NCBI GenBank assembly: GCA_025699075.1
Contig: JAILWG010000006.1
Coordinates: 35,739 to 99,738 of the forward strand
DNA from: Candidatus Nitrosopumilus sp.
Lineage (GTDB): Archaea > Thermoproteota > Nitrososphaeria > Nitrososphaerales > Nitrosopumilaceae
Reading direction: 5' to 3'
DNA length: 64,000 nt
Shown piece by piece: positions 1 to 10,384 of the stretch. Position numbers and translations under genes: made by a program. The stretch's first letter is position 1, and every line of letters starts with the position of its first letter. The notes below the pieces were generated by a model. It was given only the letters and a program-made list of their open reading frames with translations, made no database searches and was not told the origin of the DNA.

Positions 1-1
1 T

Positions 2-241
2 ATTGACAAAGATGGAACTAAAGACGGATATGATATTTTGTTGACTAGAACAGTCGTGGATTCTGTTTCCATCCCTGTGATAGCTTCAGGAGGATGTGGG
101 AAACCAGATGATATGATTGATGTTTTCAAAGAATCAAACGTAGATGCTGCACTTGCTGCTTCAATTTTTCATTATGATACTCATGGAGTAAATGGTGTAA
201 AATCATACTTGAAAGACAAAGATATTCCTGTAAGGTTATAA
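2..241 (+). CDS. hisF: Imidazole glycerol phosphate synthase subunit HisF, C-terminal part (truncated by window start)
   Basis: [25 protein letters not shown]...[11 protein letters not shown] is the HisF C-terminal signature; followed directly by hisI. Confidence 0.9.
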   Translation: MDKDGTKDGYDILLTRTVVDSVSIPVIASGGCGKPDDMIDVFKESNVDAALAASIFHYDTHGVNGVKSYLKDKDIPVRL

Positions 242-264
242 TAGCTATTTCCATTTTTACCATT

Positions 265-594
265 ATGGAAAAATCCATCAATGACATTGACTTTGAAAAA
301 AGTGGTGGGATTGTTCCAGTAATTGTTCAAGATGCAAATACAAAAGATGTTCTTACACTGGCATATTCAAACAAAGAATCTCTAGAGCTAGCCGAAAAAA
401 CTGGAAACTCTTGGTTTTGGAGTCGTTCTAGAAATAAATTGTGGATGAAAGGAGAAGAATCAGGGAATACCCAAAAAATAATAAAGATTTTAGTTGATTG
501 TGATTCTGATGCAATAATTTATCTTGTTGAGCCATCTGGTCCCGCATGTCATACTGGTGAAAAAGTATGTTTTCACAATGCGTTAAAAAAATAA
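265..594 (+). CDS. hisI: Phosphoribosyl-AMP cyclohydrolase HisI
   Basis: SRSRNKLWMKGEESGNTQ...DCDSDAI...PACHTGEKVCFHN motif set. Confidence 0.93.
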   Translation: MEKSINDIDFEKSGGIVPVIVQDANTKDVLTLAYSNKESLELAEKTGNSWFWSRSRNKLWMKGEESGNTQKIIKILVDCDSDAIIYLVEPSGPACHTGEKVCFHNALKK

Positions 595-595
595 T

Positions 596-1213
596 CTAGC
601 AAACTGGTTGGTAATCTTCTTCTTCTCCTGGAAGAACATCTTCAGTAATTTTAAATTCTAAATTAGGATAATCAGTTCCTCTAAAAACAACTCTCCAATC
701 CCCAATAAAGTCCTCTGCAGAACAAATCCCTCTAAGTTTTGAAAGTTGTGGCTCCAAATAATAATTAAATGCTTGTTTATCAGATCCATCAAATGGTATT
801 GTCAAATAGACTTCATAATGTGTATTATTCAAAGGTCTTAGAAATGCTATTTGGCCCTTTTCATCATATCCTATACCTCCCATTCTGAGGAAAATTTTTT
901 CTCCTAAGACGTACTCACTTCGATCAATCTGAAACGGTCCTGAAGTGATCCATTCTCTATCTTTAGGCGAATATTCATTTTCTAAATTGATTTTTTCTTT
1001 TTCTTCTAACTTTGCTTGAATTTCTGGGGAAATCTCTTCTTCAGGTTGTAATTCTTTGTTTAAAGTATCTTCAACTTCCATTGAATTTGATTCTTGATTT
1101 GCTGTCGCAATAATTCCTACGATAACTATGATGATTCCTATAATAATTGGAATTACAATCTTACTATTCACAAAATTGTTTTTATGAAAATATCTAAAAA
1201 CCTTCCCCATCAT
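596..1213 (-). CDS. Hypothetical single-pass membrane protein
   Basis: 205 aa ORF with N-terminal TM segment (IVIPIIIGIIIVIVGIIA). Confidence 0.65.
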   Translation of the reverse strand: MMGKVFRYFHKNNFVNSKIVIPIIIGIIIVIVGIIATANQESNSMEVEDTLNKELQPEEEISPEIQAKLEEKEKINLENEYSPKDREWITSGPFQIDRSEYVLGEKIFLRMGGIGYDEKGQIAFLRPLNNTHYEVYLTIPFDGSDKQAFNYYLEPQLSKLRGICSAEDFIGDWRVVFRGTDYPNLEFKITEDVLPGEEEDYQPVC

Positions 1214-1340
1214 TGAAATTGTAGAAAATTATCCTTTCCTATTCTTCCCCTTATGATTACTATTATTCATTATATTTTTTAGTGATAAAATTAAGTGATA
1301 CTTAACTTGATATTAGGATTTTTTATGTATATTATCAAAG

Positions 1341-2567
1341 GTGATAATGATCTTGACTAGAACCTCGCTACAATGCAGAGAATGTAAAAAAAACTACGAT
1401 ACTGCTTTCAAGTATATCTGTGATGAATGTTTTGGGCCCCTTGATGTAAAATATAATTTTCCTACTGTTACAAAAGATACCTTTGAAAATCGTGATCAAA
1501 CATATTGGAGATATTTTGAATTATTACCCGTAGAGGAGAAATCCAATATTGTAAGTATTGGTGCTGGAATGACTCCTCTTATCAAAGCAGATAATCTTGG
1601 AAAGAAATTAGGACTAAACAACCTATACATAAAAAACGATTCTGTAAATCCTACATTTTCATTTAAAGATAGACCAGCTGGCGTTGCAATATCTAAGGCA
1701 AGAGAATTTGGGTTAACTGCTGTTGGCTGTGCATCTACTGGTAACTTGGCATCTGCAACTGCTGCACATGCAGCTAAAGCTGGATTACCATGTCATGTAT
1801 TTGCTCCAAGTAATATTGAGATGGCAAAAATTGCTCAGGCTTTATCCTATGGAGCTAACTATATTGCAGTTGATGGAACTTATGATGATGCAAATACAAT
1901 AGCTGCGCAAATTGGTGACAGTAAAGGTATTGGAATTGTAAATATCAATATGCGCTCTCATTATGTGGAAGGTTCTAAGACATTTTCATTTGAAGTTGCA
2001 GAGCAACTTGATTGGCAAGTTCCTGATCAATTAATAGTTCCAGTAGGCAGTGGTGCAATGCTTAATGCAATTTGTAAAGGCTTTGAAGAAATGCAATCAG
2101 TTTCACTCCTTGATGATGTATCTAACATGCATATGATTGCAGCACAACCACATGGATGTGCACCAATAGTTGATGCTTTTAAGAAAAATAGTAAAGAAGT
2201 AATTCCAGTTGAACATCCTGATACTATTGCAAAAAGTTTAGCAATTGGTGATCCTGGTGATGGTAGATATGTTTTAAAGCGTTTACAACAATACAATGGA
2301 TTTGCTGAAGAATGCAACAACAAAGAAATCCTTGATGCAATTTTATTATTGGCACAAACTGAAGGAATATTTACAGAACCTGCAGGTGGAGTTTCAATAT
2401 CTGTTTTACAGAAAATGGTTGAACAAGGAAAAATTGATGCAAATGACAAAGTAGTATGTTATGTTACTGGTAATGGACTCAAAGCAACTGAATCCATTAT
2501 GGAAGTCTTAAAGAAACCAATCATAATGAAGGCAGATGTAAATGAAATCTCGGCGGTAGTAAACTAA
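1341..2567 (+). CDS. thrC: Threonine synthase-like PLP enzyme with N-terminal zinc ribbon
   Basis: CRECKKNY...CDECFGPLDV zinc ribbon, NPTFSFKDRPAGVAISKA PLP-lysine motif. Confidence 0.88.
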   Translation: MIMILTRTSLQCRECKKNYDTAFKYICDECFGPLDVKYNFPTVTKDTFENRDQTYWRYFELLPVEEKSNIVSIGAGMTPLIKADNLGKKLGLNNLYIKNDSVNPTFSFKDRPAGVAISKAREFGLTAVGCASTGNLASATAAHAAKAGLPCHVFAPSNIEMAKIAQALSYGANYIAVDGTYDDANTIAAQIGDSKGIGIVNINMRSHYVEGSKTFSFEVAEQLDWQVPDQLIVPVGSGAMLNAICKGFEEMQSVSLLDDVSNMHMIAAQPHGCAPIVDAFKKNSKEVIPVEHPDTIAKSLAIGDPGDGRYVLKRLQQYNGFAEECNNKEILDAILLLAQTEGIFTEPAGGVSISVLQKMVEQGKIDANDKVVCYVTGNGLKATESIMEVLKKPIIMKADVNEISAVVN

Positions 2568-3898
2568 TGTCAAACATCACATTTACAATTCCTTCTGTGC
2601 TTAATCAAAGCGGTGGAGAAAAGAAAATAGAAATCACTGCAGATTCATTACAAGATGCATTTGCTAAAATCTCTGAAATAATGGGTGATGATTTTAAGAG
2701 ACGCGTTTTGGAAGGTGATGGAACTCCACGTTCATTAATTAACATCTACATTAACGGAAAGAATGCAAAATTCTCTAGTGGTATGGAGACTGCTCTAAAA
2801 GATGGTGATGAGGTTTACATATTACCAGCAGTGGCCGGTGGTTCTGAAGAACTATCTCCAAAAGAATTAGATAAATTTTCAAGACAAGTAATGTTGGAAG
2901 AAATTGGTTATGGTGGACAATTAAAATTAAAAAATGCCAAAGTTTGTGTTGTTGGAACAGGCGGTTTAGGACATCCAATAATTTCTAGATTAGCAACAAT
3001 GGGAGTTGGAACTTTACGTATTGTTGATAGAGATGTAATAGAACTATCAAATTTACATAGACAAATGATGTTTGATGAAGATGATGTAGGTCAAGTCAAA
3101 GTTGAAGTAGCTGCTAAAAAATTACAGAAATTAAATCCTGATTGTAAGATTGAGGCATTAGCTGTATCTGTAAATGATTATACAGCACTTGAGGTAGTTG
3201 AGGGATGTGATGTTGTAATTGATGCCCTTGATAGTGTAAATGCCAGATATGCATTAAACAAAGCATGTGTGAAGTTTAAAATTCCATTTGTTACTGGCGC
3301 TGCAGTTGGAACATCTGGACAAGTATTTACCATTCTACCAAAACAAAGCGCATGTTACTATTGCATGTTCCCATCACTTGATGAAGATTCAATGCCGACA
3401 TGTAGTATTGAAGGTGTTCATCCACCAATACTTTCTATTGTTGGAGCAATCGAAGTTTCAGAAGCTGTAAAAATTATTACTGGAAAAAAACCAAATTTAT
3501 CTGAAAGAATTCTACATGTTGATTTGGAAAATCTAGACTTTAACAGTACTAGAACATTCAGAGCTGATGAATGCCCTATCTGCGGTACTGGTAAACTTGA
3601 TGTTGTAGAAAAAGAAGAATTAATTTTAGAAGAATTGTGTGGACGCAATCGTGGGAAGAGAACTTATTCTATCACACCAACTGAAACATTTGATCTTGAT
3701 GTAAATGGTGTTACTGCAATTGGTAAAGAAAAAGGATTCATCGTTGACAATCAAGGAGACTTGGGATTATCTTTGAGAACCAATGAATTGTCTGTTAGTT
3801 TCATGAAGAAAGGATCAGCAGTTGTCGTAGGGCCAAAAGATGAGTCTGATGCTATATCGTTATACAAGAGTCTTTTAGGTAAGGAGATCAAGGCATAA
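2567..3898 (+). CDS. MoaD/ubiquitin-like domain fused to HesA/MoeB/ThiF (E1-like) adenylyltransferase
   Basis: N-terminal MoaD-like domain ending ...LPAVAGG, then VCVVGTGGLGHP...DRDVIELSNLHRQ E1 motifs and CYYC / CPIC cysteine pairs; ATG overlaps the thrC stop region. Confidence 0.88.
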   Translation: MSNITFTIPSVLNQSGGEKKIEITADSLQDAFAKISEIMGDDFKRRVLEGDGTPRSLINIYINGKNAKFSSGMETALKDGDEVYILPAVAGGSEELSPKELDKFSRQVMLEEIGYGGQLKLKNAKVCVVGTGGLGHPIISRLATMGVGTLRIVDRDVIELSNLHRQMMFDEDDVGQVKVEVAAKKLQKLNPDCKIEALAVSVNDYTALEVVEGCDVVIDALDSVNARYALNKACVKFKIPFVTGAAVGTSGQVFTILPKQSACYYCMFPSLDEDSMPTCSIEGVHPPILSIVGAIEVSEAVKIITGKKPNLSERILHVDLENLDFNSTRTFRADECPICGTGKLDVVEKEELILEELCGRNRGKRTYSITPTETFDLDVNGVTAIGKEKGFIVDNQGDLGLSLRTNELSVSFMKKGSAVVVGPKDESDAISLYKSLLGKEIKA

Positions 3899-4113
3899 AG
3901 TAGTCTATAAAAATTTCATAAATTATCACAAAAATATAAAAAATTTAACGATCATATTTCACTTTATGAATTAAAATGTAATTATTATAATCAATTTACT
4001 AAGAAATTATATCAAATTTCAAATTTTGATAAAATAATTACAAAAAACATGATAATTGTGGACAATTCGTCCATTAGCCTTTTATACTAATTTTTACGAA
4101 AAAAGCCAATAAC

Positions 4114-7100
4114 ATGAATAACGAAATAGGACGTAAAATAACTAGTCTTACATTAATGACAATTATGTTAGCAGGTGGAATGACAATTGCAGCTCCAGGC
4201 TTTATGCCAGCAGCATTTGCCGCCAACGCTAACCTATTTGTTTCCGCAGAAAACTCACAGTTTGATAACTACATGTCAGGACCTCAAGTAATTGAGGTCG
4301 TTGTGATTGATTCAGACATTAATGATACAGATGAGGCAAAAGGTGAACCAGACGTTACAGTAAACGGTAAGACCCTGAGAATGGTTCAAGCCGTAGACGG
4401 TAACTGGTATGGTTACTTTGCAGATAAGAACATGGCAACAATTGCAGACTATACATCACAAACAGCTGGTGTAGGCCTAGACTTTGGTTTGTTTTGTGAT
4501 CAAAACTTCCAATCAACTATTGGTGGCAACTCCACTGTAACATTTACTGATACAGTTGGTATTGCATTACCACAGTCTAATCTAGGATTGGCTACTGCTG
4601 TAAATGGTACAGGACTTACTGGACAAGTACTTCCAACATGTACTAATTACACTACCCAAGCTGCAGATGTTGACAACCACAACAATGTTGTAAGAGAAGC
4701 AAAAGCTTCTACTACACCATCTGCTGCTGGTGTTTCTGATGGTCAAATTGGTGTAACTCCAGCAATGTGGCCATTTGTACAACTCTATTCTCTAAACCCA
4801 ACTGGTAACGTAGTCGTACAGTACAACAAAGGTGGTGGTGCACAATCAACAACACTCACATTTGATACTGTTGATAACTTTGCAAGTGCAAGCTTAGACA
4901 GAGCTGTATATCCGCAAGGAGCAGAGGTACATGCTACTCTCACTGATTTATGGTTAAATGTTGACCCAACCGATGAAGACTCTTGGACATTTGGTACAGT
5001 AAGTACAATTACTACAAACTACCAAGTATTCAATGAGAACGGACTCGCAGTTGGTAACTATACCACAAACACTGATAGTAACCGCCTCAACGCAACCGCC
5101 TTATCTACTTTAATGTGTGAAGACAATTGTATTATGGAATTCAATCCAGATGTTCAAGGTAAAGGAGATGTCGCTACCCTACAGGATAACGACGATTCTG
5201 TACTTATTACAACATCCGCTGACCCTGATCTACAGAACCCAATAGCATTTGGTGTTCCAGTAGGTTCAGTAGGTGGCGCAGTATTGAATGCTACAGTACC
5301 AATTACATTCACAGAACAGGGTCCAAACAGTGGTGTATTTGGTTCATATGATGAATCAGACACATCAAACATTAAAATCACTGATGCAGCAGCAAGGGGA
5401 ACCTCTGCTTCTATCACATATAATGAGGACTCTGTTTCAATTCTTGTAGGTCACAGCTATGGTTCTGTTGACATCCAACCATCTGATGATGAATGGAACT
5501 CTGGTGAAGAGATTCCAGTCATAATCGTTGATGGCGATGCAAACAGAAACAGTAGAGCTGATGAAGACTTAGACTTGTTTAATGCAAATGCAAAATTGAT
5601 TCCTAGTTTAGTAACTGGTGATCCATTTACATTAGCAGAAGACAAAAACGTTGACGAATCACCATTAAATGCAATAATCATGGTTAATGCATCTGGTTCC
5701 ATCACAAATGGTACTGGTAAAACAATTAACTTGGTTGGTGCAACTAATGCAACATTAGACATCAAAGTAGATAGATTCAGCAAGAGAGCAATTGGTACTG
5801 CCAATGAAACTCTATCTGGAAATACTGTATTGGTAATTGATCTCGGTACAACCGCAGAACAACTAAAACAAACAGTAAAAGATCATTCTACAACAGGTGA
5901 TTTCAAAGGTTTCAACCTATTCAATTTGGATACTAGAAGCTTTGGAAATTCTGCTGTTGACGTTTTCATAATAAACGCTACAGACGGAACAGCCATAATT
6001 GGTTCTAATGGATTAATCCCAACAGGTCTAAACTACTTCTCTATTGTCAATGCTACTGCAGCACAATCTCTAAAGAATTTATCAACTAATGCAACAGTCA
6101 ATTCATTAGTAGAACAAAGAATAATTGGAATGACAGATTCCAATGAACTTGGTCTATTATTGCAATTTGATACTGCTGTCAATGTAGATATAACTGAAAA
6201 AGAAGCATTTGTTGCTGACTTCTTCTCATTTGGATTCACAGATGATGGATTGGAAGACAATCAAAGAATTGCCAACCAACTCATCAGAATCGAAGCAGAA
6301 GAAACAGGCGACAACACAAGCACTTTTGAAGGTTCATTAGAGTATGTGATGCTAAACCAGCTAAACATCTTAGATGCTTCTACTTACACATCACTTTCTC
6401 CAATTGCAGATGATCCATCATTCATCGTAATTGAAGACTTGGATGACGAAGAGTCACCAAGAGTTAACTACCTAGATTTAGGTGCTGACGGTGTTAAAAC
6501 ACAAGTAGCAGATCAAGAAGAGGCTCCAAGCCACTCTGGTATTGTATCATTTGATAGTGATTCCTACAAAGAAGCTGACACAGTTACAATTACTCTCGAA
6601 GACTTAGATCTTAACGTAGACTCTGATCTTATTGATATCTACACTGTCGTTTCAACCGATACTCACGGTCTGTATGACATCGTTGGAGACAGCGATAATA
6701 CAATCACCTTTAGTACTGGCGAAGAATTAGGCAGATTGCTTGATATCACATTTGATGATGAACCATGGGTAAAATCTACAATATTTGTTGACATTGATGG
6801 TGACAACACCAACGATTCAACAGAGAAATGTTCATCTACCCCAATTAGCAGTGATGGACTTGGTGCAACTGGATTTACTCTAGTTGAAACTGGTCCAGAA
6901 ACCGGTATTTTCATTGGTGACTTCCAAGTCCCATTCGATTACTGTTCAAGAGCTGGCAATGATGCTGGTTCTATTGTATCAGTAACCGGTCTCGACATTG
7001 AAGTCAACTATGTTGATTTCAGAGATGCTTCTGGTGAATTCATTGAAGTAGGTGACAGCGCAGGAATTCGTGCTACCACCGGTTCAGTAAGTCTTGATAG

Positions 7101-9270
7101 AACCGTTTATCCAGTGCCATTCGGTGTACCATCCAACTTTGTTGGTGGTTCTGCTGAAAACGACTCTACCCCAACCGGTAGATCCGTATTCCCAATACAC
7201 CAAACCGGTGTTAGTGGAGCACTTGGAACAGGCGAATTCTTGGCAAACGGTGATCTAACTATTCACGTAAGAGTTAACGATCCAGACTTTGATGTTTCAG
7301 CAAGTGGTGAAGATCTTATCGGACAAAACACAACCGGAACCGGTGTCGGCCCTGTCAAAATCTCTGTTATCAGAGGTGCTGATAGTGTCATACTAGGTTA
7401 TGCTGGTGGTGATACTAAATTAGATGGCAAAATTGGTGTCGGTTCATCCGATGCAAAGGCTGTCAGACAATTTGGTCCAATCGATGAAATTGCACCAGAT
7501 GCAGGAATATTTGAAGCTGATATTGTTGTAAGATATACCGATGGTCCAGCAGATTCTCAATGTCCAGTTACTACCGACTTTACACCATTAGACGGTACTA
7601 GCCCATCATTGACTAATCCTGATACAAGTAGATTTGCAGTTACCGCACCAACTGGTGAAGAATACTGTATCCTACAAGGAGATATTCTCCAAGTAGAATA
7701 CACTGACCCAGCTGATGCATCTGGTGACGTAAACACTGTAACAGATTCTGCTACATTTGACCTAAGAAACGGTGTATTGCAATCTGACAAATCCGTATAC
7801 ATTATTGGATCCGACATGATCTTGACCCTCATTGAACCAGACTTCGATCTGGACAATGACCAGGCTGAGACCAGAGACTTGGACTTAATTGAATGGGATT
7901 CTGATGCCGCTACTGTCACCATGGGTGACAAAGGTGGTGAAGCATCCGCATTTGACCCAGAACCATTAAGCTTTAGAGAAACAGGTGATAGCACTGGTAT
8001 CTTCCAGATTGTTATCGAAATTCCTGAGACTCTAGCTGGTGATAATTTGGAAAGAGGTGAAGAAATTATCCTTGAGTACACTGATTGGGGTCCATCCGGA
8101 TCTGACTATGTAGGAGATGAAGATGAAGATGTCAACTTGACTATCTTTACTTCAAACTTCGGAGCAACTGTAGAGCTTGACCAAAAAGTCTACACATGGA
8201 CTGATAAAGTATACATTACCATTGTCGCACCAGATCACAACTTTGACGGTGATTTAGTTGACGAAATCGGAGACACTGATTTAGATCCAATAAAGATCTC
8301 AACCAGAGGACACGATATTGACAACTACAAACTCGTCGAAACTGGTACTGACACAGGCATCTTCACAGGTGAAGTAATCCTAACAGGATTCCTACACGAT
8401 GCAGATGGCAAAGATGGTGATGACACTAACCCAAGAACATCTGCTGATGGCTCCGGCCCAACAGATGGATACCTCCAAACTGATGACGATGACGGACTTA
8501 CAGTCTCCTTTGAATTCTCAGAGGATGAAACTGTAGTTGGTTCATCATTAATTAGATGGAATATTGGTGAAGTTCAGTGGCTTGAAGCAAGCTATCCAGC
8601 AAGCGGAACAGGTGTTGTAAGAGTAATTGATCCAGACATGAACTTAGATCCAGAAGCAGTCGACAACTTCGATGTCGATGTGTGGTCTGACTCCGATGCC
8701 GGAGGTATTGACCTTACTGTAACTGAGACTAATGAGGCAACTGGAATTTTCGAGGGTACTGTATTCTTTACAGTTTCTGATGAATCTTCTGGTCACAGAC
8801 TCAGAGTCGCAGAAGGTGACACTGTCACCGCAGAATATGAGGACAATACACTACCAGATCCGTACACAACTGCAGATGAACTTGATATTACTGCCACTTC
8901 ACTAATCGGCACTGTAGTACCACCTCTTGAGAGAGCACCAGCTGCTAACTTGAGAACCGTTGATGCATTCGGTAACAGTTTAGATACTGTAGCCGTTGAC
9001 CAACAGGTACAAATCAGCGCTGACTTAGCAAATGGTCAGGATAGAGAGCAAACATTTGCATACTTGGTACAGATCCAAGATGGTAACGGTGTTACAGTCT
9101 CACTAGCATGGATTACAGGTTCACTATCTGCTGGTCAATCATTCAGCCCGGCATTATCATGGATTCCAACTCAAAGTGGTAGCTACACAGCAACTGCTTT
9201 CGTTTGGGAATCAGTAGATAATCCAACGGCATTATCACCACCAGTCAGTACAACGATAACTGTACAGTAA
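4114..9270 (+). CDS. Thaumarchaeal S-layer protein (1718 aa)
   Basis: Signal peptide, very long acidic Asp/Thr-rich extracellular protein with repeated ETGPETGIFIGDF-type motifs; GC-elevated codon usage suggesting high expression. Confidence 0.85.
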   Translation: MNNEIGRKITSLTLMTIMLAGGMTIAAPGFMPAAFAANANLFVSAENSQFDNYMSGPQVIEVVVIDSDINDTDEAKGEPDVTVNGKTLRMVQAVDGNWYGYFADKNMATIADYTSQTAGVGLDFGLFCDQNFQSTIGGNSTVTFTDTVGIALPQSNLGLATAVNGTGLTGQVLPTCTNYTTQAADVDNHNNVVREAKASTTPSAAGVSDGQIGVTPAMWPFVQLYSLNPTGNVVVQYNKGGGAQSTTLTFDTVDNFASASLDRAVYPQGAEVHATLTDLWLNVDPTDEDSWTFGTVSTITTNYQVFNENGLAVGNYTTNTDSNRLNATALSTLMCEDNCIMEFNPDVQGKGDVATLQDNDDSVLITTSADPDLQNPIAFGVPVGSVGGAVLNATVPITFTEQGPNSGVFGSYDESDTSNIKITDAAARGTSASITYNEDSVSILVGHSYGSVDIQPSDDEWNSGEEIPVIIVDGDANRNSRADEDLDLFNANAKLIPSLVTGDPFTLAEDKNVDESPLNAIIMVNASGSITNGTGKTINLVGATNATLDIKVDRFSKRAIGTANETLSGNTVLVIDLGTTAEQLKQTVKDHSTTGDFKGFNLFNLDTRSFGNSAVDVFIINATDGTAIIGSNGLIPTGLNYFSIVNATAAQSLKNLSTNATVNSLVEQRIIGMTDSNELGLLLQFDTAVNVDITEKEAFVADFFSFGFTDDGLEDNQRIANQLIRIEAEETGDNTSTFEGSLEYVMLNQLNILDASTYTSLSPIADDPSFIVIEDLDDEESPRVNYLDLGADGVKTQVADQEEAPSHSGIVSFDSDSYKEADTVTITLEDLDLNVDSDLIDIYTVVSTDTHGLYDIVGDSDNTITFSTGEELGRLLDITFDDEPWVKSTIFVDIDGDNTNDSTEKCSSTPISSDGLGATGFTLVETGPETGIFIGDFQVPFDYCSRAGNDAGSIVSVTGLDIEVNYVDFRDASGEFIEVGDSAGIRATTGSVSLDRTVYPVPFGVPSNFVGGSAENDSTPTGRSVFPIHQTGVSGALGTGEFLANGDLTIHVRVNDPDFDVSASGEDLIGQNTTGTGVGPVKISVIRGADSVILGYAGGDTKLDGKIGVGSSDAKAVRQFGPIDEIAPDAGIFEADIVVRYTDGPADSQCPVTTDFTPLDGTSPSLTNPDTSRFAVTAPTGEEYCILQGDILQVEYTDPADASGDVNTVTDSATFDLRNGVLQSDKSVYIIGSDMILTLIEPDFDLDNDQAETRDLDLIEWDSDAATVTMGDKGGEASAFDPEPLSFRETGDSTGIFQIVIEIPETLAGDNLERGEEIILEYTDWGPSGSDYVGDEDEDVNLTIFTSNFGATVELDQKVYTWTDKVYITIVAPDHNFDGDLVDEIGDTDLDPIKISTRGHDIDNYKLVETGTDTGIFTGEVILTGFLHDADGKDGDDTNPRTSADGSGPTDGYLQTDDDDGLTVSFEFSEDETVVGSSLIRWNIGEVQWLEASYPASGTGVVRVIDPDMNLDPEAVDNFDVDVWSDSDAGGIDLTVTETNEATGIFEGTVFFTVSDESSGHRLRVAEGDTVTAEYEDNTLPDPYTTADELDITATSLIGTVVPPLERAPAANLRTVDAFGNSLDTVAVDQQVQISADLANGQDREQTFAYLVQIQDGNGVTVSLAWITGSLSAGQSFSPALSWIPTQSGSYTATAFVWESVDNPTALSPPVSTTITVQ

Positions 9271-9381
9271 GATAACTAGTTCTAATTATCCTTTTTTTCT
9301 TTTTTTTGAATACCTCTTAACGAAAGTTATGCACAATTTTTTCACAAGTAATATCTAGGAGAACAATGAGAATAAATTAAA

Positions 9382-10353
9382 TTGAAATTTCATATTTTAT
9401 TTTCTTTGTTTGTTGTTTTGCTATTTCTAAACATTCCAAATTCTTTTTCAGAAGAACTAGTCTTAAACACAAATAGCAAGGTATACTCTCCTGAACATAC
9501 TTTACAGGTTTATGGAAAAGGCTTACCTAAAGAAAATTTAATCATTAGAGTATTTGCACCTGATGAATCTATTGCAAAATTTGATCAAATAACCACCAAA
9601 GAAGACGGTTCTTTTAATTATGCATTATTGACTTGGCCTGAACCCTCAACTAATTTTCCATATGGCACATATACTGTAGAGCTGATTAGTACTGAACAAA
9701 ATGGCGCTTCACAAAAAATTGATGTTAAATTTTCATCAACAACAGAACTTCTTGATGTGCCTGTGGAAAGACATGTTAGTACTCTTGTGTTTGCTCCAGA
9801 AACTGCGGCAATCAATCAACCAATCCGTGTATTTGTCCAAACAACTAGTGATGGTCTTTTAATTGGAAACGAACCTGCTGAGTTATTGGGAACAACACAT
9901 GTTCATCTTCCTTCTGGAATATCTGTAACACTGACAAATTCTTTCAAAACACTACATCAGGGATTGTATTACGTAGATTACACTCCAATTGAAGAAGGAA
10001 CCCATGTATTTCATGTAGTCGCATTTAGTCAAGGAACTACTTCTCATGGCTCAGCTGCCACAACTGTTCTAAGCCAAGATCTTGGAGGAATATCTAACCA
10101 AATAATTAAACTAAATTCCATTTTGGATGAAACCTCCGAAGAACTTGATGTGCTCAAATCTGAAATTGAAGGATTTGACACTACATTGAAATATGCAAGT
10201 AGTCAAATTGATGAAAATATTGGAACCTTTGCTCTTTCGGCAAAATCAATCAGTGAATCATCTGCACAACTAAATGCATTATTGCTACCAATCATTGCAT
10301 CTGTGGGATTAATTGTTGCATTACAAGTGGCGATTCTTGCTAGAAGAAGATAG
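9382..10353 (+). CDS. Secreted/membrane-anchored protein, C-terminal TM
   Basis: 323 aa, TTG start, signal peptide, C-terminal LLPIIASVGLIVALQVAILARRR. Confidence 0.75.
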   Translation: MKFHILFSLFVVLLFLNIPNSFSEELVLNTNSKVYSPEHTLQVYGKGLPKENLIIRVFAPDESIAKFDQITTKEDGSFNYALLTWPEPSTNFPYGTYTVELISTEQNGASQKIDVKFSSTTELLDVPVERHVSTLVFAPETAAINQPIRVFVQTTSDGLLIGNEPAELLGTTHVHLPSGISVTLTNSFKTLHQGLYYVDYTPIEEGTHVFHVVAFSQGTTSHGSAATTVLSQDLGGISNQIIKLNSILDETSEELDVLKSEIEGFDTTLKYASSQIDENIGTFALSAKSISESSAQLNALLLPIIASVGLIVALQVAILARRR

Positions 10354-10384
10354 TTATAATAATACAAGAAAAGAAAAATATCTG

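Noticed and set aside
5154-8081. Antisense ORFs opposite the S-layer gene (5154..5417, 5457..5804, 7557..8081 and others)
   Set aside because: They mirror the codon bias of a long real gene; no start context, motifs or independent support.
10313-10384. N-terminal extension of the subtilase ORF
   Set aside because: It overlaps the upstream gene and precedes an internal ATG immediately before a good signal peptide.
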